DNA from: Pseudomonadales bacterium
GTDB taxonomy: Bacteria; Pseudomonadota; Gammaproteobacteria; Pseudomonadales; Azotimanducaceae
Reading direction: 5' to 3'
Assembly (NCBI GenBank): GCA_012103505.1
Contig: WLWP01000001.1
Span: 1,736,001 to 1,800,000 of the forward strand
DNA: 64,000 nt
Notes under the pieces: generated by a model
What the model was told of the DNA's origin: nothing
Database searches by the model: none
The model's input: only the letters and a program-made list of their open reading frames with translations
Shown: positions 10,007 to 18,933 of the stretch, piece by piece
Position numbering within the stretch: position 1 is the first letter of the stretch
Layout of the letters: each line of letters begins with the position of its first letter
Program-made: the position numbers and the translations under genes

Positions 10007-12145
10007 TTAGCGATTCCGTCCTGGAATGAGTTGTAGAACTTTGCTCGCGGCATCAGGAATGTTGGAACCGGGTCCAAAAATCGCATGAACGCCCGCATCA
10101 TAGAGCGCCTGATAGTCTTGTTGCGGTATCACGCCACCCGCGACGATTACCACGTCTTCCAACCCTTCCTGCTTGAGCAGCTCGATCATCTCAGGCACGA
10201 GGGATTTGTGACCCCCGGCTAAGGTCGATACACCCACAACGTGGACACCTTCAGCTTTCGCTTGTTGCGCAGCCTCCTCTGGCGTCTGAAACAAAGGCCC
10301 CATGGAAATATCAAACCCAAAGTCACCAAAGGCATTGGAAATCACTTTGGCGCCGCGATCGTGCCCATCTTGCCCCATCTTCACAACGAGCATGCTTGGT
10401 GCCTTACCTTCGACATCGGTGAAAACTTTGACTTCATCACTCACCTTCGTAAACGCTGGATCGTTTTCATAACTTGAGGCATACACGCCCGGGGTCATTC
10501 GCGCCACGGGCTCATGCCGTCCGTAAACCTTCTCCAAGGCGTAGGAAATTTCACCAACAGATGCTCTATGTCGTGATGCCGCAATCGAAAGCTCTAACAA
10601 GTTGCCGGAGCCCTCTGACGCCGCCTTGGTAATCGCATCAAGAGAAGCATTCAGTTTATCCTCGTCTCGCGAAGCACGCACTTCAGCAAGACGGCGAAGT
10701 TGCGCATCGCGAACCTTAGAGTTGTCGACTGAAAGCACTTCGAGTTCGCCCTGCGCGTCCTCCGCCGGATACTTATTGACGCCGACAATGACATCTTCGC
10801 CACGCTCAACACGAGCTTGGCGCTGCGCTGCAGCTTCCTCAATCCTCTGCTTCGGCATGCCTGAAACGACAGCCTTAGTCATGCCACCGATGCCTTCAAC
10901 CTCAGCAATCAGAGTGCGCGCGTGCTCAACGATTGAATTGGTAAGACTCTCGACGTAGTAGCTACCACCCAGTGGATCCACTGTGCGGGTGATCTGACTT
11001 TCTTCTGCAAGAATGATCTGTGTGTTTCGAGCCACACGCGCTGAGAACGGTGTAGGTAGTGCGATCGCTTCATCAAGCGCATTGGTGTGCAGTGACTGGG
11101 TACCACCCATAACAGCCGCCATCGCTTCAATAGTGGTCCGAACCACATTGTTGTACGGATCTTGTTCTTGTAGAGAGACGCCAGAAGTCTGGCAATGTGT
11201 GCGCAGCATAAGCGATGCTGGATTCTGTGGCTCAAACTGGCTCATGAGTTCATGCCATAAGATTCTTGCCGCTCGAAGCTTTGCAACTTCCATAAAGAAG
11301 TTCATACCGATGCAGAAAAAGAAGGACAACCGCAGGGCAAACTTGTCGATCTCTTGTCCGGTGGCGATCGCAGCGCGCACATATTCGATGCCATCGGCGA
11401 GCGTAAAGGCCACTTCTTGAACCGCATTGGCTCCGGCTTCTTGCATGTGATAACCCGATATCGAAATCGAGTTAAAGCGCGGCATGTTGTGCGCCGTATA
11501 GCCGATGATGTCTGCGACGACCCGCATGCTCGGCTCAGGTGGGTAAATGAACGTGTTGCGCACCATGAATTCTTTCAGAATGTCATTTTGGATGGTACCG
11601 GCAAGCGCCTTTTGTTCGACACCTTGTTCCTCTGCAGCGACCACATATCCTGCGAGAACTGGCAAAACCGCCCCGTTCATTGTCATCGAAACGGACATCT
11701 CATCCAACGGTATGCCGTCAAACAGAATTTTCATATCTTCGACCGAATCTATCGCAACCCCGGCCATACCAACATCGCCTGTGACGCGAGGATGGTCTGA
11801 GTCAAAGCCCCGATGAGTTGCCAAATCAAAGGCCACGGATAAGCCCTTCTGCCCGGCAGCAAGGTTTTGCCGGTAAAAAGCATTCGATTCTTCTGCTGTT
11901 GAAAAGCCAGCATACTGACGAATAGTCCACGGTCGGTTTGTATACATTGTCGCGCGCGGACCGCGGACGAAGGGCTCTAAACCGGGAAACGTGGACAGAT
12001 GATTGATCTCTTCAAGATCTTGTTCGGTGTAGAGGGGCTTGATATCTATGCCTTCTGGACTCGACCAGGTGAGGTCGTTGAGTGGCGTGCCACGCAGCTC
12101 TTTTTCAGCAAGTCCTTCCCACTGAGCTCGTGAGTCTTCAGACAT
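10007..12145 (-). CDS. scpA: Methylmalonyl-CoA mutase, adenosylcobalamin-dependent
   Basis: The 712-residue protein has the catalytic TIM-barrel domain over roughly residues 20-550 (for example the segments [10 protein letters not shown] and VSMTMNG) and a C-terminal B12-binding domain. The cobalamin motif is [10 protein letters not shown] with the lower-axial histidine near residue 595, followed by [10 protein letters not shown]. It isomerises (R)-methylmalonyl-CoA to succinyl-CoA and is of the single-chain ScpA/MutB type. It forms an operon with the epimerase. No MeaB/ArgK-type G-protein chaperone gene is present in this window, so it must lie elsewhere if used. The ATG at 12145 is preceded by GGGG. 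Confidence 0.95.
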   Translation of the reverse strand: MSEDSRAQWEGLAEKELRGTPLNDLTWSSPEGIDIKPLYTEQDLEEINHLSTFPGLEPFVRGPRATMYTNRPWTIRQYAGFSTAEESNAFYRQNLAAGQKGLSVAFDLATHRGFDSDHPRVTGDVGMAGVAIDSVEDMKILFDGIPLDEMSVSMTMNGAVLPVLAGYVVAAEEQGVEQKALAGTIQNDILKEFMVRNTFIYPPEPSMRVVADIIGYTAHNMPRFNSISISGYHMQEAGANAVQEVAFTLADGIEYVRAAIATGQEIDKFALRLSFFFCIGMNFFMEVAKLRAARILWHELMSQFEPQNPASLMLRTHCQTSGVSLQEQDPYNNVVRTTIEAMAAVMGGTQSLHTNALDEAIALPTPFSARVARNTQIILAEESQITRTVDPLGGSYYVESLTNSIVEHARTLIAEVEGIGGMTKAVVSGMPKQRIEEAAAQRQARVERGEDVIVGVNKYPAEDAQGELEVLSVDNSKVRDAQLRRLAEVRASRDEDKLNASLDAITKAASEGSGNLLELSIAASRHRASVGEISYALEKVYGRHEPVARMTPGVYASSYENDPAFTKVSDEVKVFTDVEGKAPSMLVVKMGQDGHDRGAKVISNAFGDFGFDISMGPLFQTPEEAAQQAKAEGVHVVGVSTLAGGHKSLVPEMIELLKQEGLEDVVIVAGGVIPQQDYQALYDAGVHAIFGPGSNIPDAASKVLQLIPGRNR

Positions 12146-12219
12146 AATTATCCCCGGAAAGTGAAGCCGGTGATTGTACTAAATCTTGAAAAGGATCGCG
12201 CGTCAGCGCGGCCGGGCTG

Positions 12220-13065
12220 TTATCGAGGGCGGTCGCCGATCAGCGTGACCCGTTCAACGCGGCGCTCAGCACCAACATAATCCGGTACTGCATAATGTTG
12301 GGTACATCGGTTATCCCATTGGGCGATGCTGCCGGGTCCCCAATGAAAACGGCACTGCACCTCTGGCAACTTCGCTTGTTCATAGAGTTTCCTCAATAGC
12401 GATGCCGATTCCTCCTCTGAACGATTCTCCAATCGCATCGTGAAGTTGATGTTGGCGTACAAAGATCGTTTGCCCGTCTCAGGGTGTGTGCGCACGATCG
12501 GGTGCACTTGGTCTGGGTATTTGGCAAACGCCTTTTCTTTCTGCGCTTCGGTCATATTACGAGCAAACGTTTTTGCCATGGAATGAACAGCGTTCAAGCC
12601 ATCAATTTCGGCTTTCAAATTGTCACTCAGGAGATCGTAAGCGAGTTCCATGTTCGCAAAACAGGTGTCGCCACCCCACTCAGGGATGATTCTTCCGTAC
12701 AGAATGGAACCCAGAGGTGGACATTCTCTGAACGTCACATCGCTGTGCCATGTTTGTGCGGCAAAGAAATTGTCAGGCTTAGAATGTAGGACGATGATTT
12801 CTGGAAACTCACCGTCATTCTCAGTGAAGGGGTGAATTTCGAGCTCACCAAGCGCACGGCCGTAGGCGACGTGCTGCGCTTTGGATAAGTCTTGCTCTCT
12901 GAAAAACAACACTTTGTAATCGAGCCAAGCTTGCTTGAGATCAGCTATCAGCTCATCACTCAAACCCCTTAGATCCACTCCAGTGACTTCCGCCCCGATA
13001 CCACCAGTCAAGGGTGTCACGCGGAGCGTGGCGTAATCAGTTTCTTGTGCAAACGCGACTGACAC
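12220..13065 (-). CDS. TauD/TfdA family Fe(II)/2-oxoglutarate-dependent dioxygenase
   Basis: The 281-residue protein has the TauD-type facial triad: His107 and Asp109 in the segment TWHSDVTF and a distal His257 in DNRCTQHYA, followed by the 2-oxoglutarate-binding arginine in RRVERVT. Family members hydroxylate small organic acids, often to release sulfite or an aldehyde (taurine, 2,4-D and related substrates). The protein is moderately similar in layout to the one at 52352-53434. The substrate is unknown and no sulfonate transporter is adjacent, so taurine should not be assumed. Confidence 0.9.
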   Translation of the reverse strand: MSVAFAQETDYATLRVTPLTGGIGAEVTGVDLRGLSDELIADLKQAWLDYKVLFFREQDLSKAQHVAYGRALGELEIHPFTENDGEFPEIIVLHSKPDNFFAAQTWHSDVTFRECPPLGSILYGRIIPEWGGDTCFANMELAYDLLSDNLKAEIDGLNAVHSMAKTFARNMTEAQKEKAFAKYPDQVHPIVRTHPETGKRSLYANINFTMRLENRSEEESASLLRKLYEQAKLPEVQCRFHWGPGSIAQWDNRCTQHYAVPDYVGAERRVERVTLIGDRPR

Positions 13066-13099
13066 TTAGCATCTCCCACAGATGGTGCATACTCGCAGC

Positions 13100-13814
13100 T
13101 TAATAGGGCGCGGTACCGCCGTCTACACTGAGCGATGCGCCAGTAATGCCACCCCCTGCTTCAGATGCCAAAAGCACTGCCATGGCTGCGACTTCTTCCA
13201 CCGTGTTCGGCCTTTTAATGGCTGCATCTTGAGCAAAAAGATCCACCATCTCCTCGAAAGAAATACCCATTGCCTCTGCAGTCGCAGGTCCGTTGTCTTT
13301 CACGATGTCCGTGATCACCAGACCGGGGCAGATAGCGTTTACAGTCACTCCCGATGCGCCAACTTCCTGTGCGACAGATTTCGTCATACCATTGATCGCG
13401 TGTTTCGCAGTCGAGTAGGCAGTAAAGACCGGCTTGCCAATTTTGCCTTCTGTAGATGAGATGTTGATTACCCGCCCCCATGATTGCGCGAGCATGGGTG
13501 GTAACGCACGTCGGGTCCCCCAGAAAGTGGAATAGACGTTCCACTTCATCGTGTCGTCAAAGGTTTTATCACTCAACTCAACTAAGGGCTGCAGATCACC
13601 AGCACCTCCGGCGTTGTTTACCAAGATATCTATCTTGCCCAACTGTGCGATCACCCGCGTGCAAACCAGTAACTGCCGCCGCTCCTTTCTCAGGGTTACG
13701 TGCCATCAGAGATACTGAACCACCCTCCGTCAGGTAGGCTTCAGCGATTGCGAGCCCTATTCCAGCTGTACCACCGGTTATCGCCGCTACCCTTCCTGCT
13801 AACTTGTCGCCCAT
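13100..13814 (-). pseudogene. Short-chain dehydrogenase/reductase gene with internal deletion and frameshift
   Basis: Two pieces of one SDR lie in different frames. The 5' piece (from the ATG at 13814) holds the nucleotide-binding motif TGGTAGIG and reads to ARNPEKGAAAV. The 3' piece (open to the stop at 13100) begins IAQLGKIDILVNNAGG and has the catalytic YSTAK and a normal C-terminus ending SVDGGTAPY. Joining them leaves only about nine residues between AAAV and VIAQLG, where SDRs normally have about 25-35. So roughly 70 bases, including the strand carrying the conserved Asp that contacts the adenine, appear deleted around 13645-13660, with loss of frame. It is most simply a decayed gene, unless the assembly is wrong here. 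Confidence 0.8.
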
Positions 13815-13961
13815 ATCTATCTCCTGATGAATGCCCTCAGTGTACCGCGGTCAATCTTACTCTCGTCAAGAACTCGAGAATTCGGTGCAATTTATTGATT
13901 CAGATTGATTCGAAATTCTGGCCAGCGCACAATTCGCGCCCTTGCGAACAGAGGATACGGA

Positions 13962-14420
13962 TTGGCACGACTAATCGGTTGGCGTGAATGGGTCTCCTTG
14001 CCTGACCTCGGCATAGACCGCGTCAAAGTTAAAGTAGACACCGGTGCACGGACGTCAGTCCTGCATGCCTTTAAACTGCAGGCTTTTCTCAAAGACGATC
14101 AAGAGTGGGTGACGTTCAGTGTCCACCCCTTACAAGACAATACCACCTTGCAAGTCGACTGCACCGCACTGGTGATAGATCACCGCACCATCCGTGATTC
14201 TGGTGGCCACGAAGAAACGCGTGTTGTCATAGAAACCCAGGTCGCGGTGGGAGATGAAATCTGGCCGATCGAGCTCACACTAACAGACCGCGAAAACATG
14301 GCTTTTCGCATGTTGCTCGGACGTAAAGCGATTGTTAACCGTCACTATGTGGATCCTACCCAATCCTTCTTGTTGTCCTCCCCTGAGTCGACCGATCACG
14401 ACTATCAAGAGGAAGAATAA
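13962..14420 (+). CDS. Retropepsin-like aspartic/'ATP-dependent zinc' protease family protein (PF05618)
   Basis: The roughly 152-residue protein contains the single-lobe aspartic protease signature VKVDTGARTSVLHA and a C-terminal block ENMAFRMLLGRKAI typical of PF05618. I choose the TTG at 13962 as start because AGAGGAT lies six bases upstream; the reading frame also extends to a TTG at 13905 without a good ribosome-binding site. The next gene, rimK, begins immediately after its stop, and in pseudomonads a protease of this kind (RimB) is encoded with RimK and affects its activity. I infer a similar partnership here. Despite the family name, the visible motif is an aspartyl one. Confidence 0.85.
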   Translation: MARLIGWREWVSLPDLGIDRVKVKVDTGARTSVLHAFKLQAFLKDDQEWVTFSVHPLQDNTTLQVDCTALVIDHRTIRDSGGHEETRVVIETQVAVGDEIWPIELTLTDRENMAFRMLLGRKAIVNRHYVDPTQSFLLSSPESTDHDYQEEE

Positions 14421-15332
14421 GTGCGCCTAGCCATTCTTTCGCGTAACAAGAATCTGTATTCCACTCGCCGTTTGATGGAAGCAGGTCTGCAGGCGGGCCA
14501 TGATATTCGTGTCGTCGACCATATCCGCTGTTTTATGGATATCACCTCAGACAAACCATCCATCCACTACCGCGAAGAAGAATTCGGTCCCGATCACTTT
14601 GATGCGGTCATCCCTCGTATAGGCGCATCGGTCACATTCTACGGTTGTGGCGTCGTGCGGCAATTCGAAATGATGGGGGTCTACTGTGTCAATGAATCGG
14701 TAGCGATCACTCGCGCCCGTGACAAACTTCGCTCTCTCCAACTGCTTTCTCGGCGTGGCGTCGGCATACCTGTTACCTCTTTCGCTAATTCTCCGGATGA
14801 TGTGAAAGGCCTAATCCGCGAAGTCGGCGGCGCTCCACTCGTGATCAAACTTTTAGAAGGCACCCAAGGTATCGGTGTCGTGCTTGCAGAAACTCGTAAA
14901 GCTGCAGAAAGCGTGATCCAGGCGTTCATGGGGCTGAACACGGCCATTTTGGTACAAGAGTACATCCAGGAAGCAGGTGGCGCAGACATCCGCGCCTTCG
15001 TAGTCGGCGGACGGGTCATCGCTGCCATGAAACGCCAAGCTCCGGAAGGCGAATTTCGCAGCAACCTCCATCGCGGCGGCACTGCGACGTTGGAGCGCTT
15101 AACAAAAGAAGAACGTGAGACTGCGATTCGGGCAGCGAGGGTGATGGGCTTAAACGTCTGTGGCGTCGATATACTGAGATCAGGGCGAGGGCCGCTGGTG
15201 ATGGAAGTCAACGCATCTCCTGGCCTGCGCGGCATCGAAGAAGCCACAGGTCGAGACATCGCAGGCCTGATCATCCGCTTCGTTGAACGCAATGCCCGAC
15301 CCAACCACACACAAACCAAGGGTCGGGGTTAG
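14421..15332 (+). CDS. rimK: RimK-type ATP-grasp alpha-L-glutamate ligase
   Basis: The 303-residue protein matches RimK in length and wording. It opens with [16 protein letters not shown], has the ATP-grasp segments [15 protein letters not shown] and VQEYI, and ends the active site with [14 protein letters not shown], the Mg2+-binding part. RimK adds glutamates to the C-terminus of ribosomal protein S6 and can make poly-glutamate. The GTG start follows directly on the stop of the protease gene, so the two are co-translated. It converges with the MAPEG gene with a four-base overlap. This is one of the more secure assignments in the window. Confidence 0.94.
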   Translation: MRLAILSRNKNLYSTRRLMEAGLQAGHDIRVVDHIRCFMDITSDKPSIHYREEEFGPDHFDAVIPRIGASVTFYGCGVVRQFEMMGVYCVNESVAITRARDKLRSLQLLSRRGVGIPVTSFANSPDDVKGLIREVGGAPLVIKLLEGTQGIGVVLAETRKAAESVIQAFMGLNTAILVQEYIQEAGGADIRAFVVGGRVIAAMKRQAPEGEFRSNLHRGGTATLERLTKEERETAIRAARVMGLNVCGVDILRSGRGPLVMEVNASPGLRGIEEATGRDIAGLIIRFVERNARPNHTQTKGRG

Positions 15333-15706
15333 CCCTCTAGGGCGATAAGAAGCGCCGCAGCACCGAGAATAGCAAGCAGAGCAAATGTGCCTTGAGCACC
15401 TATCAACCTAGGATAGTTCGCTCCGGGATAGCGGGCTAAACCCCAGGCGTGCAGGCCTCTCAACAGTACCAGCGATATACCGCCGCCGTGCACAAACCAG
15501 CTGGCCGCGCCCGCGACCTCAACGAGGTAAAGGACAATCAACGTCAGCGGTACGTTTTCAGCAAAGTTCGCTTGAACACGCTCAGCCGCACGCGGTTGCC
15601 ACTCTGGTAGCGCCTTCGCTCGAAGCCGCACATAAAGAACATAGTTTGCTAACAACACGCTCAAGAGCGCCATGAGCCCTGCATATCCGAGCGTTATCGG
15701 TATCAC
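15329..15706 (-). CDS. MAPEG family membrane protein
   Basis: The 125-residue protein has four predicted membrane spans and MAPEG features: an N-terminal helix ([17 protein letters not shown]) followed by RLRAKALP, then [21 protein letters not shown], a segment typical of the family. Members include glutathione-dependent membrane transferases and many proteins of unknown role. I choose the GTG at 15706 as start because it overlaps the TGA of the upstream small membrane protein by four bases; the frame also extends upstream to 15784. The substrate is unknown. Confidence 0.85.
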   Translation of the reverse strand: MIPITLGYAGLMALLSVLLANYVLYVRLRAKALPEWQPRAAERVQANFAENVPLTLIVLYLVEVAGAASWFVHGGGISLVLLRGLHAWGLARYPGANYPRLIGAQGTFALLAILGAAALLIALEG

Positions 15707-15921
15707 AAGAATAACCCAGCCCCAGTGACGACAACCCCGATGACAACCAGACCAAAGCCAATCCATGCATACTGATCTAACCAAAAACGATTAAAGGCAG
15801 CGGCAGATCCTGCTTCAAGCTCTGGACGACTCTTATCAAGTAGACTCGGCCTCGGCGCGACCCATACTATTTGGCTACCGTGCCAAACGAGCCCGAGACC
15901 AATGGCAACAAGCAATATCAT
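15703..15921 (-). CDS. Small membrane protein, unknown function
   Basis: This 72-residue protein has two hydrophobic segments (residues about 1-20 and 53-71) separated by a polar loop with SLLDKSRPELE. I do not recognise the family. The four-base overlap with the following MAPEG gene and the good membrane pattern support that it is real. It lies four bases from the stop of the EthD-like gene, so the three are probably one transcription unit. Confidence 0.65.
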   Translation of the reverse strand: MILLVAIGLGLVWHGSQIVWVAPRPSLLDKSRPELEAGSAAAFNRFWLDQYAWIGFGLVVIGVVVTGAGLFL

Positions 15922-15924
15922 GAC

Positions 15925-16266
15925 CTAGCTGCCGAAGACCATTTCTTCTTCATACCAGCCCGCCCCGACGACCGCCATGGAGTCATTGTTGGGCATGCGC
16001 TGATCCCAACCGTTAGGATCCGATTGATACTCGCCGAGTACACGTTCTGCTTCTTCGGCATCCTCACCTTCAATCTCATAGATCGTCAAATACTCGCTTG
16101 GCGGTGCGCCCATAAATCCTTTGGCGGCCTTGAAACACCTAACCGCAGAAATGTTGGGGCAATTGTAAGTATCCTCAATGTGGTTACCCAAATACCATTC
16201 GTTAAATGCTTCGACTTTGTCTTTTTTTGGTTCCACAAGTCCTATCAACACCAGCTTCTTAGCCAC
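15925..16266 (-). CDS. EthD-like / dimeric alpha-beta barrel protein
   Basis: The roughly 113-residue protein resembles ferredoxin-fold (dimeric alpha-beta barrel) proteins of the EthD type. Visible segments are KLVLIGLVEPK, FNEWYLGNHIEDT, FKAAKGFMG and YLTIYEIEG, the usual order of such domains. I prefer the GTG at 16266 as start because GAGG lies about ten bases upstream; the frame extends to a TTG at 16281. Proteins like this often accompany catabolic oxygenases and are presumed to bind or modify small hydrophobic substrates. Its neighbours here (SnoaL-like proteins, carotenoid oxygenase, P450) fit that pattern. Confidence 0.75.
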   Translation of the reverse strand: MAKKLVLIGLVEPKKDKVEAFNEWYLGNHIEDTYNCPNISAVRCFKAAKGFMGAPPSEYLTIYEIEGEDAEEAERVLGEYQSDPNGWDQRMPNNDSMAVVGAGWYEEEMVFGS

Positions 16267-16405
16267 CGCCTTACCTCGCAATACTCAAACTAGATGAGCG
16301 GGCAGCGTAGAGGCTAATAGCTGCTCCAGCAATGGCTAGTTTCCTGTCTTGTCCGGCAGGTAGAATGCAGGGCAACACATATTCCTTCAGTACAGGGAGA
16401 TCGCT

Positions 16406-16894
16406 ATAGATACAGCAGAACAGCTCGATCGGCTCGGTCGGCTCGGTCGTCTAGAAGACATCGAGGCTATCCGCACGCTCAAATACCGTTACTGTCAGGC
16501 TTGTGACGATGACCACAACCCGGCGAAGCTAGGTCCACTGTTTACAGAAGATGCGACTTGGGCTGCTAGCACAATGGGAGTCGCACAGGGACGCGCTGCC
16601 ATCCAGAAGCTTTTAGGCGATCTCGGACAGAGTGGCACGATACGTAACTCCGCCCACAACGCAATCAACCCCATCATTGCGGTCGACGGCGATGAAGCGA
16701 CCGGTGAATGGCGGCTCATCATGATCTATACCGGCATCAACCCAGATAGCTCTCTGCACTATTCCCGCATAGTCGGGTGGTACAAAGAGTTGTATCGACG
16801 CATCGACGGTCGCTGGTATATTCACAACCTATACTGTGAGGTCGAAGAGGCCTCACCCTACAAACTTGCGCCAGAAGACGCACAGACAAGGTAG
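16406..16894 (+). CDS. SnoaL-like (NTF2-fold) protein, apparent ATA start
   Basis: The protein is an NTF2-fold SnoaL-like domain of about 162 residues. Its conserved N-terminal helix LEDIEAIRTLKYRYC lies upstream of the first ATG (16574), so the start must be further 5'. The frame opens after a TAG at 16361 and has no ATG, GTG or TTG before the helix. An ATA at 16406 sits seven bases after AGGGAG (16394-16399), which is where an ATG would be expected, giving a protein starting (M)DTAEQLDRL. An ATC at 16400 is too close to that site. Either a rare ATA start or a base error is implied. SnoaL-like proteins act as small cyclases, hydratases or dehydratases; the substrate is unknown. Confidence 0.75.
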   Translation: MDTAEQLDRLGRLGRLEDIEAIRTLKYRYCQACDDDHNPAKLGPLFTEDATWAASTMGVAQGRAAIQKLLGDLGQSGTIRNSAHNAINPIIAVDGDEATGEWRLIMIYTGINPDSSLHYSRIVGWYKELYRRIDGRWYIHNLYCEVEEASPYKLAPEDAQTR

Positions 16895-16900
16895 AGCCAC

Positions 16901-17341
16901 ATGAGTGAACAGACTAATGACATCCAAGAAATACAGACGTTAGCCCAAGTTTATGCGGACGGAGTAATGCAACGTGACGCTGAAATCTGGGGATCTACCT
17001 TCACTGAAGATGGTGAGTGGTTCTTGCCAGGGATGGAGGATCCGATCAAAGGTCGCGAGACGCTCAAGGGCTTTTGGACGCAGGTTATGGCAGGTTATCC
17101 CAATGTTCTACATTGGGCGCAACCTGGCATCATTAATGTCAACGGTGATCAAGCAACCGCCCGTTTTTACGTACAAGAACAAATTAACGACGCTGAAGGC
17201 AACTCTTTCCGGGTCGCCGGTGTTTATAACGATGAACTACAAAAGGAAAATGGTGCGTGGCGCTTCGCGGTTCGCCGTTTTGCATCTATGTATCGTGGCC
17301 CCCTAGACTTCAGTGGTGACTGGATCGGCTACCCACGCTAG
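16901..17341 (+). CDS. SnoaL-like (NTF2-fold) protein
   Basis: This 146-residue protein is a second SnoaL-like NTF2-fold domain, six bases after the first. The N-terminal helix EIQTLAQVYADGVMQRD, the strand-rich middle (DGEWFLPGM) and the final WRFAVRRFAS are typical. It probably forms a homo- or heterodimer and acts on a small hydrophobic substrate together with the neighbouring oxygenases. It precedes the carotenoid-oxygenase gene by about 93 bases on the same strand. Which reaction it performs is not visible from sequence. Confidence 0.85.
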   Translation: MSEQTNDIQEIQTLAQVYADGVMQRDAEIWGSTFTEDGEWFLPGMEDPIKGRETLKGFWTQVMAGYPNVLHWAQPGIINVNGDQATARFYVQEQINDAEGNSFRVAGVYNDELQKENGAWRFAVRRFASMYRGPLDFSGDWIGYPR

Positions 17342-17434
17342 GGCTAACAGCGCTACCCATTTATACCGGCGCACTGGCTTGCGTTCTGCCACCGTCACAA
17401 TCGACAATATAAATCGAAAATAAAAAGGCATCTC

Positions 17435-18886
17435 ATGGCTGAACAATCTATTGGACAGAACGAACCGCCCTCCCACCACGGTGGTCTTGAAAACCTGGAC
17501 ACCGAGCACAGCTACTGGATCGATCAGTACGATGGCGCCATCCCCCAAGATCTCGAGGGAACTTTTTTTCGTAACGGGCCAGGGCGACAACGGATCGGTG
17601 AGACCAAATACGGCCATTGGTTTGACGGTGATGGCATGCTATGCGCGTTTAGCTTCAAGGATGGCAAGGCGCATTTCAAAAATGCCTACGTGCGAACGCC
17701 AAAATACCTCGAAGAAACAGAAGCCCAAGGCATAAAATACCGTGGCTTTGGCACACAAATCCCAGGCGGCTTCATCAAGAACATGGGGCAGATGCCAGCT
17801 AATCCCGCAAACACCAACACCGTCTACCATGGCGGTAAGTTGATGGCTCTGAACGAAGGTGGTCATCCGTGGGAACTTGACCCAAAGGACCTCTCAACAG
17901 TTGGCGAGTATGACTACGAGGGTGACCTTGCTCGAGGCCAGGTTTTTAGCGCCCATGGTCGCGTCCATCCAAAAACAGGCGATTACTTCAATTTCGGCGC
18001 CGGCGCATCTGGCATGGGGCTTAAGGGGCCAAAGCCTTGCTTAAACATCTACCGGATTAACCCCGCTGGTAAAATGATCAACAAAGGTCAGGTCCCGTTA
18101 GAGCACTTCCCGTTCTGTCACGACTTTGTCATTACAGAGCACTATGCGATTTTCTTTATCGGCTCGATCGTTTTCAACGGCATGGCAGGCGTCATGCTAG
18201 GCACCAAAACGATTTCAGACGTGGTTGCTTACGATGACAGCATCGACATGCAGGTCGTCGTGGTTGACCTCGACACACTGGAAACGGTCAAAACTTTTTC
18301 CACAGGGGACGGCGCGATCGTGCACTTTGGCAATGCCTACGAACGTGGCGCAGAGATTGTCGTCGACGGGTGTTACCAAAATGGCTTCGAAGCGAACGCA
18401 ACATTGGTTGACGTCTTCGCGCCAGAAAGCAAGTTCGCTGGTGGTTGGTACAACCGCTATGTGCTCAACATGGAAACTGGCGTTATAACAAGTGACAGAC
18501 TGTCAGACGTAAATTGCGAATTTCCAACCTTCAACACGAGCTATGTAGGCAAACCTAACAAGACGACCTACATGGCGTGCTCAGTGGAGAACGGCTACAA
18601 CGGTTTTTTCAATGGTATTCAACGCATCGATGATGACGGTGAAAACAGTCACTTAACTCTCCCACCTGGCTACTACGGTTCAGAACCGCTATTTGCCCCT
18701 GCAAAGAATGCAACACGGGAAGACGATGGTTACCTGCTAGAAGTGGTCTACGACGGATTTGCACACAAGAGTGAACTGCAAATTCTGCGCGCGGACAATA
18801 TCCACGATCAGGTAGCACGCTTACCATTGCAGCACCACCTGCCACACCAGTTCCATGGCTTCTACACACCTGAAGTATTCGGCTAA
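17435..18886 (+). CDS. Carotenoid cleavage oxygenase family protein (RPE65/LSD-type)
   Basis: The 483-residue protein is a non-haem iron carotenoid/stilbene oxygenase. Its N-terminal signature reads DLEGTFFRNGPG and WFDGDGM. The expected iron-ligand histidines are seen in four blocks: SAHGRVHPKTGD, FCHDFVITEHY, AIVHFGNAYE and HQFHGFY near the C-terminus. Family members split a C=C double bond with O2; substrates include apocarotenoids and lignin-derived stilbenes. Length fits both groups, and I cannot decide between them. It is flanked by SnoaL-like, P450 and flavoprotein genes, which suggests a catabolic route for an unsaturated hydrophobic compound. Confidence 0.92.
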   Translation: MAEQSIGQNEPPSHHGGLENLDTEHSYWIDQYDGAIPQDLEGTFFRNGPGRQRIGETKYGHWFDGDGMLCAFSFKDGKAHFKNAYVRTPKYLEETEAQGIKYRGFGTQIPGGFIKNMGQMPANPANTNTVYHGGKLMALNEGGHPWELDPKDLSTVGEYDYEGDLARGQVFSAHGRVHPKTGDYFNFGAGASGMGLKGPKPCLNIYRINPAGKMINKGQVPLEHFPFCHDFVITEHYAIFFIGSIVFNGMAGVMLGTKTISDVVAYDDSIDMQVVVVDLDTLETVKTFSTGDGAIVHFGNAYERGAEIVVDGCYQNGFEANATLVDVFAPESKFAGGWYNRYVLNMETGVITSDRLSDVNCEFPTFNTSYVGKPNKTTYMACSVENGYNGFFNGIQRIDDDGENSHLTLPPGYYGSEPLFAPAKNATREDDGYLLEVVYDGFAHKSELQILRADNIHDQVARLPLQHHLPHQFHGFYTPEVFG

Positions 18887-18933
18887 CAATGTCCTAAGCG
18901 CTAGAAGCCATCCCTTAGCGATGGCTTCTAGCG

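Noticed and set aside
14681-15319. Long antisense frame of 212 residues across rimK
   Set aside because: It mirrors the rimK coding frame and has Ser/Arg/Pro-rich shadow composition without domain wording.
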